The notes beneath the pieces were generated by a model, which did not search any database, was not told the DNA's origin, and saw nothing but the letters and a program-made list of their open reading frames with translations. From Sulfuriferula multivorans (GTDB taxonomy: Bacteria > Pseudomonadota > Gammaproteobacteria > Burkholderiales > Thiobacillaceae): 14,405 nt of DNA. The position numbers were made by a program, and so were the translations under genes. This document shows positions 13,617-14,405 of the stretch, in pieces; the stretch's first letter is position 1, and each line of letters begins with the position of its first letter. The stretch is from positions 1-14,405 of the forward strand of contig JAAFGW010000040.1 of NCBI GenBank assembly GCA_010365175.1, written 5' to 3'.

Positions 13617-14405
13617 TTAATGTGATTGCGATTTTTCCTGGTCCAGCTCGCCACTTTTCAGCCGAGTCTGATAATCCACCAACATGGTATTAACCTTTCC
13701 ACTCAACAAATAAAGGCCAATAAGGTTGGGGAAGGCCATCGACAGTACCAGCAAGTCGGTGAAGTCGAGCATGTTGGCGGCGCTTGCCACCGAGGCGATG
13801 ACGATGAAAATCAGAAACAGCACGCGGTACACCAGCGAAACACGCTCGCCAAACAGATACGCCCAGCAGCGTTCACCATAGTAGGACCAGGAAATCATGG
13901 TGCTGAAGGCGAACAGCACCACCGACAAGGTGAGGATGCCCGGGAACCAGCTCGACACCGTGCCGAACGCCGCCGAGGTCAGCGCCGCACCTTTGCTGGC
14001 CTCACGAATCGCCAGCGTGGCCGGATCGTTGTAAACGCCCGTGATGACAATAACCAGCGCGGTCATGCTGCAGATGACGATGGTGTCGATGAAGGGCTCG
14101 TAGAGCGCAACCATGCCTTGGCGAATGGGATATTTAACCGAGGCAGTGGCGTGCACGATCGCAGCCGACCCCAATCCCGCTTCACTGGAAAACATGGCAC
14201 GCTTGAAGCCCTGTACCAGCGCCCCCACCATTCCGCCGGCCACCGCGATGGGTGAAAAGGCTTCATTGAAAATCGTGGCTATCGCCTGCGGAACCTGCTC
14301 GACATTGCCCAGAATGATCCATAAACAGGCTGACAGATAAATCAGGATCATGGCCGGCACGATCGCTTCGGCTGTAAGCGCAATACGGCGCAAGCCGCCG
14401 ATAAT
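13617..14405 (-). CDS. Sodium:alanine/glycine symporter family protein (AGCS), C-terminal part
   Basis: The frame is open to the window edge (IIGG precedes the LRRIAL region), so the N-terminal part is outside. About 262 residues remain. AGCS marks are FKRAMFSSEAGLGSAAIVHATA (about 68-89 of the visible part), PIRQGMVALYEPFIDTIVICSMTALVIVITG and the ISWSYYGERCWAYLFG element. Roughly six to seven hydrophobic membrane segments are visible, and the tail is polar (KSGELDQEKSQSH). AGCS transporters take up alanine, glycine or related amino acids with Na+; the substrate cannot be told here. The TTG near 14393 is only an internal Leu codon. It faces fthC and shares its terminator. Confidence 0.92.
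   Translation of the reverse strand: MIGGLRRIALTAEAIVPAMILIYLSACLWIILGNVEQVPQAIATIFNEAFSPIAVAGGMVGALVQGFKRAMFSSEAGLGSAAIVHATASVKYPIRQGMVALYEPFIDTIVICSMTALVIVITGVYNDPATLAIREASKGAALTSAAFGTVSSWFPGILTLSVVLFAFSTMISWSYYGERCWAYLFGERVSLVYRVLFLIFIVIASVASAANMLDFTDLLVLSMAFPNLIGLYLLSGKVNTMLVDYQTRLKSGELDQEKSQSH

Noticed and set aside
13626..14255. 209-codon plus-strand frame
   Set aside because: It is antisense to the transmembrane symporter gene and made of polar His/Gln/Gly-rich residues typical of complementing a hydrophobic protein.

Overview
The window looks like core chromosome of a GC-rich betaproteobacterium. Three gene orders support this: miaB-phoH-ybeY-corC, a small coiled-coil gene followed by zapA, 6S RNA and fthC, and a two-gene ATP-grasp/alpha-E cassette. 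The protein sequences also fit Betaproteobacteria best. I cannot name the genus from sequence alone. No phage, insertion sequence, CRISPR array or integron is visible.

Layout from left to right. (1) 2-721, plus strand: the 3' part of a MidA-type SAM-dependent methyltransferase cut by the window edge. (2) 725-4353, minus strand: the tightly packed operon miaB-phoH-ybeY-corC (tRNA thiomethylation, RNA and ribosome maturation, CBS-domain protein). Upstream of it, at 4452-4528, is a tRNA with a CAU anticodon and its own strong sigma70-type promoter. (3) 4627-6765, minus strand: cobO, gluQ and an unrecognised 184-residue protein, apparently one transcription unit. (4) 6832-6996: a 54-codon remnant that looks like a truncated haemoglobin missing its middle, followed by an AT-rich gene-free stretch to 7452. 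(5) 7453-9838, plus strand: a circularly permuted ATP-grasp protein and an alpha-E (DUF403) protein, ending at a long near-perfect hairpin. (6) 9910-11985, minus strand: a BtuB-like TonB-dependent receptor under a clear cobalamin riboswitch. (7) 12147-13441, plus strand: a ZapB-like coiled-coil gene, zapA, 6S RNA and fthC, closed by a strong bidirectional terminator at 13471-13498. (8) 13617 to the edge, minus strand: the C-terminal part of an AGCS-family sodium/amino-acid symporter.

Functional themes. RNA metabolism dominates the left third: MiaB, YbeY, GluQ and the tRNA all concern tRNA or rRNA, and 6S RNA lies at the right. Cobalamin appears twice, as adenosylation (cobO) and as outer-membrane uptake under B12 control (btuB plus riboswitch), but the two loci are about 3 kb apart and only btuB has a riboswitch. 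The least understood genes are the ATP-grasp/alpha-E pair, which belong to a widespread but biochemically poorly defined system, and the 184-residue protein after gluQ. I did not find a convincing wholly new system. The most unusual local features are the globin remnant, the hairpin at 9850-9899 and the possibly leaderless start of the zapB-like gene.
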